Origin: Euglena gracilis
Lineage: Eukaryota > Euglenida > Euglenophyceae > Euglenales
Direction of reading: 5' to 3'
Length of the DNA stretch: 64,000 nucleotides
NCBI GenBank assembly: GCA_039621445.1
Contig: CP154955.1
Coordinates: forward strand, 35,160,640-35,224,639
The notes under the pieces are model-generated. The model worked only from the letters and a program-made list of their open reading frames with translations. It made no database searches and was not told where the DNA came from. Shown piece after piece: positions 51,601 to 62,653 of the stretch; within the stretch, counting starts at the first letter, position 1, and every line of letters begins with the position of its first letter. Both the position numbers and the translations under genes were made by a program.

Positions 51601-52357
51601 CGAGGCCACAGTGACAGACGCGCACCCCCTCCCCCGGATCGAAGACATCCCGGTCCAACAGGGTCAACGGGCAATGTACAGTGTGTTGGACCTAAAGGAT
51701 GCTTTCCATCAGGTACCCATGAGAAAGTAATCCCGACCCTACACCTGGTGTAGTACACCAAGAGGAACAAAGCAGTGGAAAGTAGTAGTGATGGGGATGA
51801 AAAACGGAGTCCCAATTTTCCAGAGGGTCATTGAATACAGCCTGGAGGAGGTCGCAGACCCTGCCAACCCCTACGTAGATGACATCATCGTAGGTACAGT
51901 TTGGCAGGGAACGGAAGAGGCAACAATCCTTCAACACGACAGGGACATCCGCAGAGTCATGGAGGCACTCAAGAAACAGCTGCTCGTAGCCGAAATCAAA
52001 CAATGTAAGTTTTTTGTGCATGAAGTGGAATTCTGCGGACACATCCTGGGCGGAGGACAACGGAGACCAGCCCCAGGAAAACTGATGGCCCTGGAAAGGT
52101 GGGAAGAAACCATCACAGCCCTCCGCGCATTCCTGTGATTCACCAACTACTACACCTCCTACATCCCATGATACGCGGAGCTGGCAGCGGACCTGATGGA
52201 AAAACTCAAGGTGAAAAAGGGACTGGGAAAAAATGGGAGCCAGATGCCTGTGTTTTTCGGGGAGAATGAACGCAAGGCGTCCCAGGCCATCAAGGACAAA
52301 CTGTTGGGCAGCCTCAAACTGCAAACGGTCAACCCGACAAGCCATTCATCCTCCGAG
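51443..52357 (+). pseudogene. F reverse transcriptase (plus-strand copy)
   Basis: Fingers to DLKDAFHQVPMRK in frame 51443-51730, ending at a TAA. The palm-thumb is in 51788-52138 with the catalytic box as YVDD near 51870, then a TGA. The thumb-connection is partly outside a frame. Motifs are of Ty3/gypsy type, close to C. At least two stops and a shift inactivate it. Confidence 0.85.
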
Positions 52358-53142
52358 TGGATGCCAGTGGCAGGGCTGTGGGGGCTGCCCTGGAGCAGTT
52401 CGTGGAGGCTGGATTGGGGAAACCGGACACCACAACGGCACAGACCAAGAAAACTGCCCCAGTGGCATTTTGTTCACGGAAATTGGCACCGGGACAGGTC
52501 AGGATTTGGACACCACGGGACAAGGAAACATACGCGGTGATCCTGGCCCTTCAGAAATGGGCCTCATGGATCGGTATGCAACCGGTGCTGGTCCTGACCG
52601 ATCACAAAGCAATCGAGTCCTGGGCCACAGAAAACCTGGACACAGCCACAGGGTTGTCGGGACGTAGGGCCAGATGGCACGAACTCCTTTCAAAATTTGA
52701 TATCACGGTGGCCTACGTACGTGGGAAGGACAACATGGTGGCTGACGCCTTGAGCAGGTGGGCCTATCCCGCCTCACAAGCGTTTGCCGACGTCAGTGTG
52801 CACGGCAGTGAGGAGGATGACCGCCTCGTGCAAGAAATAATCGAACAGGAAAGGAAGGAGGAAAGTGGCTGCTCAGTGGTTTCAATGAAAGAATTGCTAC
52901 GGGCACAGAAAAATTTGGGAGACCCACCCCTCGTTGTGGCCGTCACAACAAGGGGAGGGGCCAAGACAGCTGAGGATTCGGCCACAACGAGTAAAGTCAC
53001 ACCAGGGAAGGAGACCCCCCAAGAAAAAACTTCAAAAACATCAAAACCCAAGGACAGGGACAACGAGGGCACACAAGTAAAGGGAACCCCAGAAAAAGAA
53101 ATGGCCAAGAGGACAGCCACAGAGGAAAACCCCGCTAGGTGA
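52357..53142 (+). pseudogene. F RNase H and tail
   Basis: Frame of 261 codons starting at the MDASGRAVGA aspartate box, with VAFCSRKLAPGQ, the glutamate in DKETYAV, VLTDHKAIE, RRARWHELLSK and ADALSRWAYPASQ. A Lys/Thr/Glu-rich tail follows. Continuous in itself but separated from RT by a frameshift. Confidence 0.85.
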
Positions 53143-53163
53143 AGAACCTCGGAAGAGGACCCT

Positions 53164-54216
53164 GTGGACCCTCCAAAAACAGCAAGTCCAGGGGAGGACA
53201 GACTCGAGGACGCGCAGCGTCCCTCATCTTCGACGAGCCTGCCTGTGGGGCCTTCATCAAGGGGAGTGCACGCCCCGGAGCTTCCATCGACAGGGTCGCA
53301 GTCGGTGATGGACGAGGACTGGAGGAGCGGGTACAGTGGGTGCCCCAAGTGGGGCCCTGTGCTCAAGGGGTTGGAGGATTCGGGGTTCAAAGAATGGCCT
53401 GAGGGCTTCCGATTTGAAAACGGAAGGCTCTTCAAACACGGACTCTTGTGTGTAGCAAGGGATGTCACGGGGAGGGTCATCAGAGAACGCCATGAAGCGG
53501 CGGGACATCCAGGGACTGAACGGCTGTGGGATCAGATGGGTCGGTGGTTTCTTTTCGCTGACCACGAACACGCAAAAAAACTGACCAGCAAAATGGTGGG
53601 GATGTGTGAAACGTGTCAGGTCACTGAGCCGAACCATCAACCCTTCAAGTGTCCGATACAACCAACACCGGTCCCGCCCCACCTGATGGACAGCGTGGCG
53701 GTCGACCTCTTTTCACTACCGGAAACCACTTCTGAAGGGAAACGGTACGACACGTTGGCACTTTGTGTGGACTGATTGAGTGGGTGGATGGTTTCTACCC
53801 CCCATCTTAACAAGGGTCTCACAGCAGAAAAGATGGCCAAGGAAATGTTTCGACAGTGGGATCTGTTCGGAATCCCCTCTGTGGTGAGTTCCGACAGGGG
53901 TCCACAGTTCACCGCAGCCGGGTGGAAAACTCTGTGCGCAGCACACGGTGTAAGGGTTGCCTATGGACAGGCTTACCACCATCAGGATAACGGAGGGGCA
54001 GAGGTAGCCGGGCAGCAGGTGATGCGGAAACTTGCAAAGCTGGCTGCAGAAAACGGTGTCCCGTGGGTGGAACTCCTCCCACGGGCTTTGAGGGCCATTC
54101 ACGACGTGCCTGGGGAGGCAGGACTGTCCCCCTACGAGATTGTTTTTGGGCGACACCGACCGTTGTGTGGGATTCGCGGGAGGCCGAATGTGCGACAGAA
54201 TTCCTCAAACGAATGA
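53164..54216 (+). pseudogene. F integrase core
   Basis: The zinc domain (RHEAAGHPGTERLW, CETCQ) and the first catalytic aspartate (SVAVDLFSLPE) are in frame 53164-53775, which ends at a TGA in CVD-stop-LSGW. The same frame continues at 53776 with the middle aspartate (VSSDRG) and the glutamate (NGGAEVAG). All three catalytic residues are present. The stop and a later shift near 54170 break the gene. Confidence 0.87.
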
Positions 54217-54773
54217 AGGAACAAGACAGGTGGGTGGCCCAAACGCTCAATGAAAAACTGGCGGCTCGGAAAGAAGCTGTGAACCAGAAACGACGCGAAC
54301 CCCCAGCCCTGAAAATTGGTTCCAAGGTTTGGTACCAACCTGAACGACAGCCTGGAACCGACAAGTTGGAACCCAGGTGGAAAGGGCCAGCGGTGGTTTT
54401 GGAAAGAGTGGGAGACCACACCTACGTGGGGGAGCTTCAACCAGGGAAACGGCAGCCGGCCCACCGTTCCCAACTGAAACCACACGTGGAAGACCTTTAC
54501 TCAACCACCCCCATGCCCTTGTATTTTTTGTGTGGAAAGGCTCAAGAGCTGGAGGTTGGACCTGACGAGTGGGAGGTGGATAGGGTGCTCAACCAGCGAC
54601 ACGGAAACGGGAAGACGGAATTTTTGGTGCGGTGGAAGGGATTTGGGCCAGAAGACGACCAATGGGAATCACTGGGGAATTTTTTCTTTAGGATCAATAA
54701 GGACGTGGTTGCCTATTGTGTGGAGAACGGGGTGGATTTGGACGCAAAGGAATTGTTGGAACCGATGAAGTGA
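54170..54773 (+). pseudogene. F integrase C-terminal domain and chromodomain
   Basis: Read in the frame opened at 54063, the integrase C-terminal domain (SKVWYQPERQPG, RWKGPAVV) is followed by EWEVDRVLNQRHGNGKTEF, LVRWKGFGPEDDQWE and a C-terminal helix, the three-strand-plus-helix pattern of a chromodomain. That marks F as a chromovirus. Chromodomains bind methylated histone tails and can steer integration into heterochromatin. The ORF ends four bases before RT sequence of the opposite strand begins. Confidence 0.88.
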
Positions 54774-54787
54774 CAAGGTTCCTTGTC

Positions 54788-55070
54788 TTCTTCAACCCCA
54801 ATCCTGAAATCCACCACCCCCCTCCGCTTTCCCCCTTTCTTGGCCACCACGAACGTGGAGCTGGACCAGTCACTTCTCCCATCCTCCACCTTTTCATCCC
54901 TGACCCACCCGTCGACCATGTCTAGGAGTGCCTGTCGGCGTTCTCTCGTCATGTGGATGGGTCTTTGTTTCTTTGCCACAGTCCCAGGCTTGAGTTCAAT
55001 TTTCCCGAAACCCAGTGGACCACGTTCAGGGGGGTTTGGGTGGATCTTGTCCCTCAACACCACTCCCTCG
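54788..55070 (-). repeat. Inverted repeat arm in F pol, right
   Basis: Complement of 51330-51600; see the left arm. Confidence 0.85.
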
Positions 55071-55318
55071 TGGCCTTTGCGCAGCTTTGCGACCAAATTT
55101 GTCACCCTGTCTCCTTCCACAGCCTGCCCTTCGGGCACGGCGATCACCCCCTGGATCCCCTCTGGGAGTTTGCGTTTTCCAGCTTCCATTTGCTGGGCCA
55201 GATTTCCCAAAACCGTTTCCTCCTCAAACAAAAATTCCTCCGTTTCACCTGCTTCTGCAGGCACCTGCAGGTTCATGGCCCGCACTTTGCCGATCTTCTT
55301 CAAAAATTTTTCTGTCAC
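54788..55318 (-). pseudogene. F reverse transcriptase start (minus-strand copy)
   Basis: Protease-RT linker and RT fingers in the element's proper orientation, up to RGVVDFR, where homology stops and unrelated residues follow (IGVEEDKEP). The matching continuation lies on the plus strand at 51593. It contains FGKIELKPGTVAKKQR and RRQALLDMVDGW, matching the plus-strand copy. Confidence 0.85.
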
Positions 55319-55990
55319 AGTGTTCCCGTTCTTTCACTCCTTTCCAACTTGTCAGCAGGAGCAATGGTTCCCCTATCCGGGCTAGTGAATGTAGGTGTGG
55401 AAAAACCCCTAAGTGATGTTGCTGCATCCAGGGATACCCCAAAATGGCATCCACCCGTATTGCCGCGTCCTGGAAGGTCCCCGTGGTTGTCCATTCCCTT
55501 GTGTTGTCCTGGTTGTAAATCTGGGCTGTGAATTTCAGTGTCAGTGTCGTTTCATGCAACCCTCCCCCCATCCGTGTGCCGTCGGCAGTGACGAGGGCCA
55601 AGGGGCGGTTTGACACAGTGAAGGCTCATGGGGGTAGAAGGTCTTTTCTGATCAGGTTGGTTTGGGCCCCTGTGTCCACGAGGGCCTTCAGGTCCACCGT
55701 TTCACCATTCGGGCAGACCGCACGAATGCCAATCAGAAGTTGCTTGGACTTCCCCCGTTTCGCCACCTGTCCCAACAGTCGTTCCGATGCTGGCCCAAGC
55801 AACCGTTTTGGCAGGTGAATGTTTTCATGGTGCCTCCGTGGGATTTTTGGCTGTGCCGCAGGCTCCTGTGTGTTTTGTTCAGCTTTCCAACCAGCCAAAT
55901 CTTGGATCAGTTTTTCTGGGATTCGATACTTTTTGTTTCTGGAAATACTCGTCGTGTTGGAGATTTTCACCCGGTGACCCTTCTGTCCTG
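55245..55990 (-). pseudogene. F aspartic protease
   Basis: Active site ALVDTGAQTNLIRKDLLPP with DTG at 55668-55676 in frame 55626-56096. The C-terminal half (GYPWMQQHHLGVFP) is in frame 55245-55616 after a shift. Matches C protease. The upstream part of its frame is the methyltransferase end, so the two may be one polyprotein. Confidence 0.83.
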
Positions 55991-56396
55991 GGATCAGGTT
56001 GGCACATGTTCTCCCATCACACAGCTTTCCCTGCAGGATATATGGGCTGCCCCAGATTCGTGTTGGCTTTTGTACGCCCAGTCGGAGTATTGGCAATAAT
56101 CCACATCAACAAATGGATATGGTTTCATGTACTCCCTGTGTCTGAGGTACCCGTATCTGGGATTTTCCAGCCACGATTTCTGCGGTCGCAGAAATTTCAC
56201 GATTTCTAGGGCCTTTTTGGCCAATGCGTCCCCCTTCTCCAGCTGTCTTGGTCTGGTTGTGAGTGCCAGGCTGAATTCCGTGCAGGGAACCCCACAGACC
56301 ACCGTGTGGGATTCCCCAGGCTTCAGAACTTTCTTGTAGTCCCACGTCAAGACATCCACCTGAAAATCTGCCTGCCACTTGGGGTCCAGGTCCACT
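55850..56396 (-). pseudogene. F C5-methyltransferase-like gene, C-terminal part
   Basis: Catalytic box CGVPCTEFS, LENPRYGYLR and VDYCQYSDWAY, then after one shift QKPTRIWGSPY and LCDGRTCANL. These are the same motifs as in C. The gene is cut at 56396 by a small LTR element and its motif I half lies at 57683-57874. Confidence 0.8.
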
Positions 56397-56716
56397 TGAA
56401 AGTCCGAGGTCCCCTTACCACGGACCTGACTTCTGGAGCCCCTTCCTTGACTTGACATCCCTTTCACTGAAATCTCTTTCCCAAAATCCCACTTCCAACA
56501 GCAATGACCAAACTTGAAATAAACTTGCGCCGCAGACAAAATCAAACAAATCCAATCTCAGGAAAGTAATCCCAGACAACAGAGTGAACAGTGTATGTTG
56601 ACAGCCACCTACAGACAGCACCATCATTTTTTCTGTGAATTAGGATCTGCCTGTTTGAATTAGGCTTCAGCCTGTGATTTCCTGGTGACTATAAAAATGC
56701 ACCTGGACCACTCACA
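56397..56716 (-). repeat. TRIM 3' LTR
   Basis: 320 bp, near-identical to 57363-57682. The polypurine tract is at 56717-56727. Confidence 0.9.
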
Positions 56717-57362
56717 CCCCCCTGCTCAAGAGATTGCCCTCGTCAATCTGACCTGACTCCAAATTGGGACAGGTGCATCGAATTTTTTTGAGGGGCCAGG
56801 CAAAAAAGTGGTCCATTTGAAATTGCAATGGTACTGTCCTGGGTGATTGCCTTCACACCTGCCACCGACACACACACAGCACACAGGGGTGACACGATCT
56901 GAGTGACTATGTTACAGCCAATGAATGATTAGCAGCCAAATTGCAGCACACTTCTGCGGCATCAGGCCACATCGGATAAATTCTTTCGCAGCCGATCCAC
57001 AGGTGTACACACAGTACCGCGGCGTCAGGCCACAGTCAAAGACAAATACCCAGCAGCCGACCACAATCAAAGTTGCAGCAAATTGTAATTACCAATCACA
57101 ATCAGTTTGCAATGTCCAATCTGGTCCCCAATTTTGTCCATCAATCTTCAAATCTTCCAATCTTTTTTGGTGGTCGAGCCATCTCCGCTGTAGCCGTCTG
57201 GCCCTTGTCCGCCTTTTGCCAAATGTCTGGCAAGCCACGGATTCCAGTCTCAGAGAATCTGTCTGGCAGGCAACCGAACGACATCTCACCAAATCTGGCT
57301 GTACATCTCGATGGCGTCCCCTGTTCGAACTGGACTGGGACACTGTCCTGATACACTGTTCA

Positions 57363-57682
57363 TGAATGTCCGAGGTCCCCTTACCACGGACCTGACTTCT
57401 GGAGCCCCTTCCTTGACTTGACATCCCTTTCACTGAAATCTCTTTCCCAAAATCCCACTTCCAACAGCAATGACCAAACTTGAAATAAACTTGCGCCGCA
57501 GACAAAATCAAACAAATCCAATCTCAGGAAAGTAATCCCAGACAACAGAGTGAACAGTGTATGTTGACAGCCACCTACAGACAGCACCATCATTTTTTCT
57601 GTGAATTAGGATCTGCCTGTTTGAATTAGGCTTCAGCCTGTGATTTCCTGGTGACTATAAAAATGCACCTGGACCACTCACA
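57363..57682 (-). repeat. TRIM 5' LTR
   Basis: 320 bp. It includes a TATAAA-like GACTATAAAAATG on the plus strand, of unknown meaning. Confidence 0.9.
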
Positions 57683-57874
57683 CACTGTCACCACCTGAAA
57701 CCCCATTTTTTTGTATGCTTGGCCCACCGACTTGGTACCACAGAAAAGGTCCAGCATTTTCAATTTCGGTTTTGCTGAACGGTCCAAAACGTTTTTCCTC
57801 GGCAGGTCTGTTTTCCCCAGTGGCTGGTGTTCATCATCCCCCTCCTCTGTCTCCAATGGTGGAACATGTTGCAC
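57683..57874 (-). pseudogene. F C5-methyltransferase-like gene, N-terminal part
   Basis: SAM-binding motif I MLDLFCGTKSVGQAYKKMGF followed by QVVTV, where the TRIM is inserted. The reading resumes at 56396 with a DLDPKWQ segment. The frame opens at the ATG at 57874 after an acidic leader. Confidence 0.8.
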
Positions 57875-58421
57875 TGTCCCGAAGTTGACCGTGGACGTTG
57901 GGTGTGGGGGGTCATGTGCTCGTGGAAGCCTGTCAGGTAATCACAGCGTTCCGTGTGCCCACACACCAGCAGCACCTCCACTCGCCACTGTGTTTCCCTG
58001 CAACCCTTGTCGATCATACCAAAAAAATTAGTTTTTGCGAGAAAAGTCATAGACATGAGGGTCAGTTTTCTGGCCTGTGGGTACCAAACTCGGTGTTTCC
58101 ACTGAGGCACCACCAAAACTGCGTGGGCCTGGTCTTGTCTTAATTTTTTTGATCACCTCTGGGATTTTGTCGAACTAGAGGTTGATCCACAGCAGGCTGC
58201 CCTGCCAATTTTTTTTGGAAGGCATCTGTGCCGTGTGGGCTGCCTGGTCCCCACCAACGCGGGAACCGCTTGTCCTGTTCTGTGGCGAAGGCATCCACCT
58301 GTGGTTGCAAGCCGAAATGTGAGATGATTTTTTTCACAAAACTGTCCTGCACGTAGTACTGGTTGGTGATCCAACGGGAGGCTGCCCGCCCAAATCTGCA
58401 GCAAGCCTCCTCCCGTGGCAA
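57760..58421 (-). pseudogene. F NPPW-like domain
   Basis: Frame 58140-58421 has VDAFATEQDKRFPRWW. After a shift, frame 57760-58116 has VVPQWKHRVWYPQARK, TLMSMTFLAK and a WRVEVLLVCG tail, matching the C gene in order. The expected NPPW position reads WINL followed by a stop, so the catalytic box is lost. Here the domain precedes the methyltransferase gene, the reverse of the order in C. Confidence 0.65.
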
Positions 58422-58554
58422 CTGAGTCTTTCTGTTTTGTCTTTTTGTCTGTTTTGTGCTTTCTGGTCTGAACCCCTGGCTCCCTTACCTCCCTCCGTTC
58501 GCTGTTTCTGCTGCGGTAATGGCTCCTTTCTGTCCCTCTGTTCGGTTTGTTTAC

Positions 58555-58992
58555 TCAGAGAGTCGTCCCTCTCGTCCCCTCCCTCCATACCGCAGCTGCT
58601 TCACTTCTGCCCCTGGGCAGCAACCTTCTGTCCATTCTGTGGTGCTGCCGTTTTCTGTGTCCACCGCGGTGGCTGTGGACACTCCCGTTTGAAATGTCCC
58701 GGATGTTCACAGTTGTAACACCGTCCTTCATCTGGATGTGGTACGTACCTGGACTGTCCGGCTGTCCCAGAGTTCTGTGTCGACTGCCAGGACGGTTGTC
58801 CCTTTCCTGAATGTCCCTCCCCGCTCCCCTTCCCAGACCCTTTTCCCTTGCCTTGGTAAGGATACGAACCCTGTCCCTCGCCTTTCCCTTTCCCCTTGCT
58901 GTAATCCACAGTGGTCTAGCCCGCCCAATTTTGGCGCTGATTTTGATTCTGTCCCTGATTGTAGGGGGCTGGGGGCTGGGGTTGTGGGGCAC
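58555..58992 (-). pseudogene. F gag nucleocapsid
   Basis: CCHC knuckle CYNCEHPGHFKREC at 58679-58720, preceded by Gly-Lys and Gly-Ser-rich basic sequence. RNA-binding part of Gag. The knuckle and the Gly-Lys stretch are in neighbouring frames, so a shift lies near 58750. Confidence 0.8.
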
Positions 58993-59884
58993 CCGAAGGC
59001 TGCCTTTCCTTTTCCGGAGTTGGTGGTCTGGGCTTTAGGGAATTGGAACGGGACCGGGCAGGTGGGGGCGTTTTGCTTCTGGTTCGAGAAGAATTGTTTT
59101 CTTTCACCTCTCGGACATACCCCCTTTTGTCATTGGATCTTGATCGATGTTCCCGTGGCTGGTTCTGCCACCCCCCGAAGTTCTTTCCGAACGTGTCAGA
59201 TTGTTCCTCAAATCTCAGTTCTGTTTCCACCTTTGCAAACATCTCCTCCAGGGACAGCTTTGTTTGTACCACTGTGAATCCGGGTTGGTGTCCTGAGGCC
59301 ACGGCTGTGCCGTTCTTCATCATCAGCAGCTGGGACGCCCTGCTGCCGTTCAGGCTGATGATGAAATGAGTTCTGTCGGCTGTCACGAGGAACCTTTCTT
59401 CAGCCCCAAGGGTGGCTGCCACCAGTCTTGTTACGTCTTCCCTGGTTGCGTCCGGGACCCCGGGTACGTTTGTCAGCCCCTTCAATTTCAGAGTGGGTCT
59501 GTCTTGGTTCCTCCTGTCTTGTTCACGAATGCAGTTTCTGCGCATCATATCAGGCATCCGTTCAGCGACCAATGCATATGCATCGTCTGTGGAGGGGTGT
59601 TCCAGCCGACTGTAGAGCAGTTTGAAGCGTGCTTCAAACTCCCTTCATGCCCCCAGAGTCAGTTTTCCATCGTACCTGGGTTTTAGGTTTTTCAGCTCCT
59701 CCTTTATTGCCAGCTGGGTGTCCCCTTTGTACTTTTGGCAGAGCCAATTCCAAAATTCCTGATACCTGATTTTTTCTCCCCGTTCTTGTCGTCGCTGGAG
59801 CTCCAGCCGGCCCGTCTCGTCTAGGCTTCCCTGCAATATTGTTAGCTTCATGTCATCTGTGAGGGGTCCCTTTCCGGCTGACAA
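58916..59884 (-). pseudogene. F gag capsid region
   Basis: Frames 59645-59884 and 58916-59572. DMKLTILQGSLDETGRLELQ and FWNWLCQKYKGDTQ match the C Gag capsid. NVPGVPDATREDVTRLV and an Arg/Ser-rich tail follow. One stop separates the two frames. Confidence 0.75.
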
Positions 59885-60860
59885 TCGGTTCAGGTAGATG
59901 GGAAATTACACAGAAAACCCTGCAAAATTTCCTTGGAGGAGCGGTCTGATCAGGTCTTTGTCATGGCTGCACCCACTGGTCCCATTAGCAGCCCAGTGGA
60001 GGGGGCAGCCTGTGCTGCCACTGGGGCGACAACCGTTTCTGCCCCCACATGAAAAATGGGTGTGTATGTGCTGCCGAATTGGAGACCTGCTGTGGTTTGT
60101 GGCCCTGGGTTTTCTTCTGTCACCCATGTGAACAGATCCCGCGTTCGTGGCTGTGAGATCTGGCTGGGACCTGTGTTTTCCCGTTGCTGACCCTGCTGTT
60201 GCATCATGTTTCTGATTTCCAACAGTTCCCTCTCCAGTCGCTGCTGGTGTTCCAGCATTGGGTCTGTCAGTTTCGGTCGAGGTTGAAAAGGTTGGGCGTC
60301 GGCTGAAAGTTCAAACACAGGTTGCGGTTTGGGCGGTTGGGTATTTGACACGGGGGGCTCCTGTCCGATGAAAGTTTTTTAAATTCTTCTTGTACCGTTT
60401 GCACCATTAGGGTTTTTTGGTCAGGGAGGTCCCAACCCACACCTGGCACAGGTTCTCGGGCGTCCTCGGGTCACCTCCCGGAGCTGTGTTTGGGGGCTTT
60501 GGGGCACCCAGACCCCCGTTGGGGTCACTGGCTGTGGGGCCGAGGCTGCGGGCTGTGGGGCTGAGGCCGCTGGTTGGGGTCCCCCCAACCCCATCAATTC
60601 TGCCCAAGCCTCCGGCTGGGGCCCAGATGCCAGCCCCTGCCCCGTGATGGCTGTGGCTGGGCCTGGGCTTCGCTGCCTTGCTGCAGCTTTTGGCTGGGGT
60701 TCTTGGGTTTGCCCCTCTTGTTTGGCGGTTATGTTTTCCGTCTGGACAACTGACCCGGACCAGGGGCTGGGGTTCCTGGGGTTTTCCCCGTCCCCTGTTG
60801 GCGTCGGTCGCTGAGAGAGCTAGAGGCTGCTGAGAAAGAATAAGATTGAGATTTTTCAAA
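59885..60860 (-). pseudogene. F gag Pro/Gln-rich region
   Basis: Frames 59950-60351 and 60407-60859. Pro-, Gly- and Gln-rich low-complexity sequence between coiled coil and capsid, with a basic MLEHQQRLERELLEIRNMMQQQ helix. Not recognised beyond being part of Gag. Confidence 0.5.
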
Positions 60861-60920
60861 ACTTTCTTTTGTCTTTTGTGTCAGTTCAGTCAGTTCGTTT
60901 AGTCGTTTCTCCGTTGCCTC

Positions 60921-61951
60921 CTATTTGGTTTGCCACAGCTGGTTCTGACTGTGGAACTCGTCAGTCAGCGTTCTACACTGCTGCTGCCAAATTTCACAGT
61001 CTTGCGTTTCTTTCAGTTTTGTTCGTGTGGTTAGGTCTGCCAGCTGTGCCTCCATCCGTCCCACTTTGCTGACTGTCTGTCCCAGCGTGGATGTCATGTC
61101 TATCCACCTGGCCTGGTCACTGGCTTCCTGCGACCCAGTCTTAAAAACTCCTTTTTGGAATTCCCCCAGTACCCTTCTGAAGGTTTGGGCTGATTCCTCC
61201 ACTTTATGTCCTAGCCCTGTCATTTCCTGGTTCAGACGGTCAAATCTTCTTTTGTTTTCATCGTTCGCGGCCAGTGTGTCCATACGTCTGGTCAAGGTGG
61301 TGACCTCCTGCGAAAGTTTGGTCATCCGCTGTTCCAGTGTTTGGTCCCGTTTCCCCTCGACCATTTGTTCCACCCTTGCGTTCAGGCCTTTCATTGCCTT
61401 GGTAAAATGTTCTTGTGTTTGTTGAACCCTGTGGTTCAGTTCTTTCAGCGTCTCGTCACAGTTGCCTGCCAATGTCCCTACCTGGCGTTCTGTCTCCGCC
61501 TCCCGTGATTTCACCTCCCGTTGACTTTCAGCCAACCCAGCCATTGTCTGTTACACCCCCTGCATCCGCATCTGCAATTCTTGAAGCACCTGCTCGTTTT
61601 GTTTCTGCTGACCGAGTAATCCTATGAGGTGTTGCCCCTGGGTCTGTGTGCTTCCCCCTGCCACTTGCAGCAAACCCTGGAACCCGTTAATTTTTTCGTC
61701 CAGCAGCCCAGCCATCACCTTCAGGTTCCGAATCTGTTGTCCCAGGTTCTCAAAGTGTCCTGGTACAGTCTGTTTTTATTCGTCACAATCCCCTCCAAGT
61801 TTTCAGTTACCGTGGCCAGGTTCGTGGACAGCCCTTCATACCCGCCGTCTGTTCGCCACACCAACCTTTCTGTCCGTTCCCCCTGTGTAATCAGCTGCTT
61901 TTCCAATCGTGTAAACCGTAGTTCTGTGGTGTTTTGAAGTCGTTGAATCAC
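60921..61951 (-). pseudogene. F gag coiled-coil region
   Basis: Frames 60921-61544 (207 codons) and 61721-61951 are strongly heptad-like, rich in Glu, Gln, Arg, Leu and Thr (LNHRVQQTQEHFTKAMKGLN style). They predict a long coiled coil as in C and G Gag. One or more stops lie between them. Confidence 0.65.
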
Positions 61952-62005
61952 CTCTGTGGTTTACTGGTTCACAAACTCAGTGGCTCGCCTGAAAGTTTGG
62001 AATTC

Positions 62006-62640
62006 CTACTGGAATTCTGTCATGTTCTGTACGAAACTGGACCACCAGTTTGTGTCGGCGAACCAGTCGTAATGTTCTGGTTCCGCCTCAGATTCATCCA
62101 CCCATGCACCGTTGACCTGGAAGTGGTCTTCGTTCGGGCTCTGTCTTGCCGCTTCCAGGATCAACAGTTGGTTCTGAGTGTCTGTGCTTGGTTCTGGGTG
62201 GAATGTCAGCTGCAGTGGCTGTGTTTCCTGGTAGATGTCTCCCATTTCATCGTCTTCAGTGTCAGTGAACTGTGTTGTCTCTGTTTCCTCTGAAGCCTGT
62301 GTCCTGGGGTTCTGTTCCCCATCTTATTCCATTTCGACCATTGCAATTGTCATCCGTGACAATTGTTCAATGTCAATGTCGCACCCCAGGGTCATGGCCA
62401 CGTCTGTGGTCGTTTCTGTGTCGTACTCCCATTGTTCAGGTTCCTGGTTCCATTGCAAGTTTTCTGGGGCGGTCCTTGTGAATTTTGTCATTGTGATTCC
62501 TGTTGCTGGGTCATTGAAATGGACATCTGTGTCTGAACCAGACGACCTAGCGACGGCTGATGAGACAGATTCCTGTGGTTCTGTGGTATTTTCCTGTTGT
62601 TCAGTCCAGTCGCCTTCGGGGAACTGAAAATGGGCAAAAA
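62006..62640 (-). pseudogene. F gag N-terminus and leader
   Basis: Acidic Trp-containing frame 62006-62245 plus broken sequence up to the primer site. A clear start codon cannot be assigned. Confidence 0.45.
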
Positions 62641-62653
62641 CCCTCTGCTACCA
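62641..62653 (-). promoter_or_regulatory. F primer binding site
   Basis: Minus strand TGGTAGCAGAGGG directly at the LTR edge: twelve bases matching the complement of the eukaryotic initiator Met tRNA 3' end. Confidence 0.88.

Larger units (their letters stand above)
56397..57682 (-). mobile_element. Small non-autonomous LTR element (TRIM-like)
   Basis: Two 320-bp direct repeats (56397-56716 and 57363-57682), almost identical, start TGTGAGTGG and end TTCA on the minus strand. They flank about 650 bp without coding capacity. CACT is duplicated at 56393-56396 and 57683-57686. A GAGCAGGGGGG tract abuts the left LTR. No clear tRNA primer site. It must be mobilised by another element; the 4-bp duplication equals that of C and F. 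Confidence 0.88.

Noticed and set aside
56415-57593. Two identical 70-codon ORFs as a duplicated small gene
   Set aside because: They are the same frame in the two LTRs of the TRIM and have no sign of being coding.
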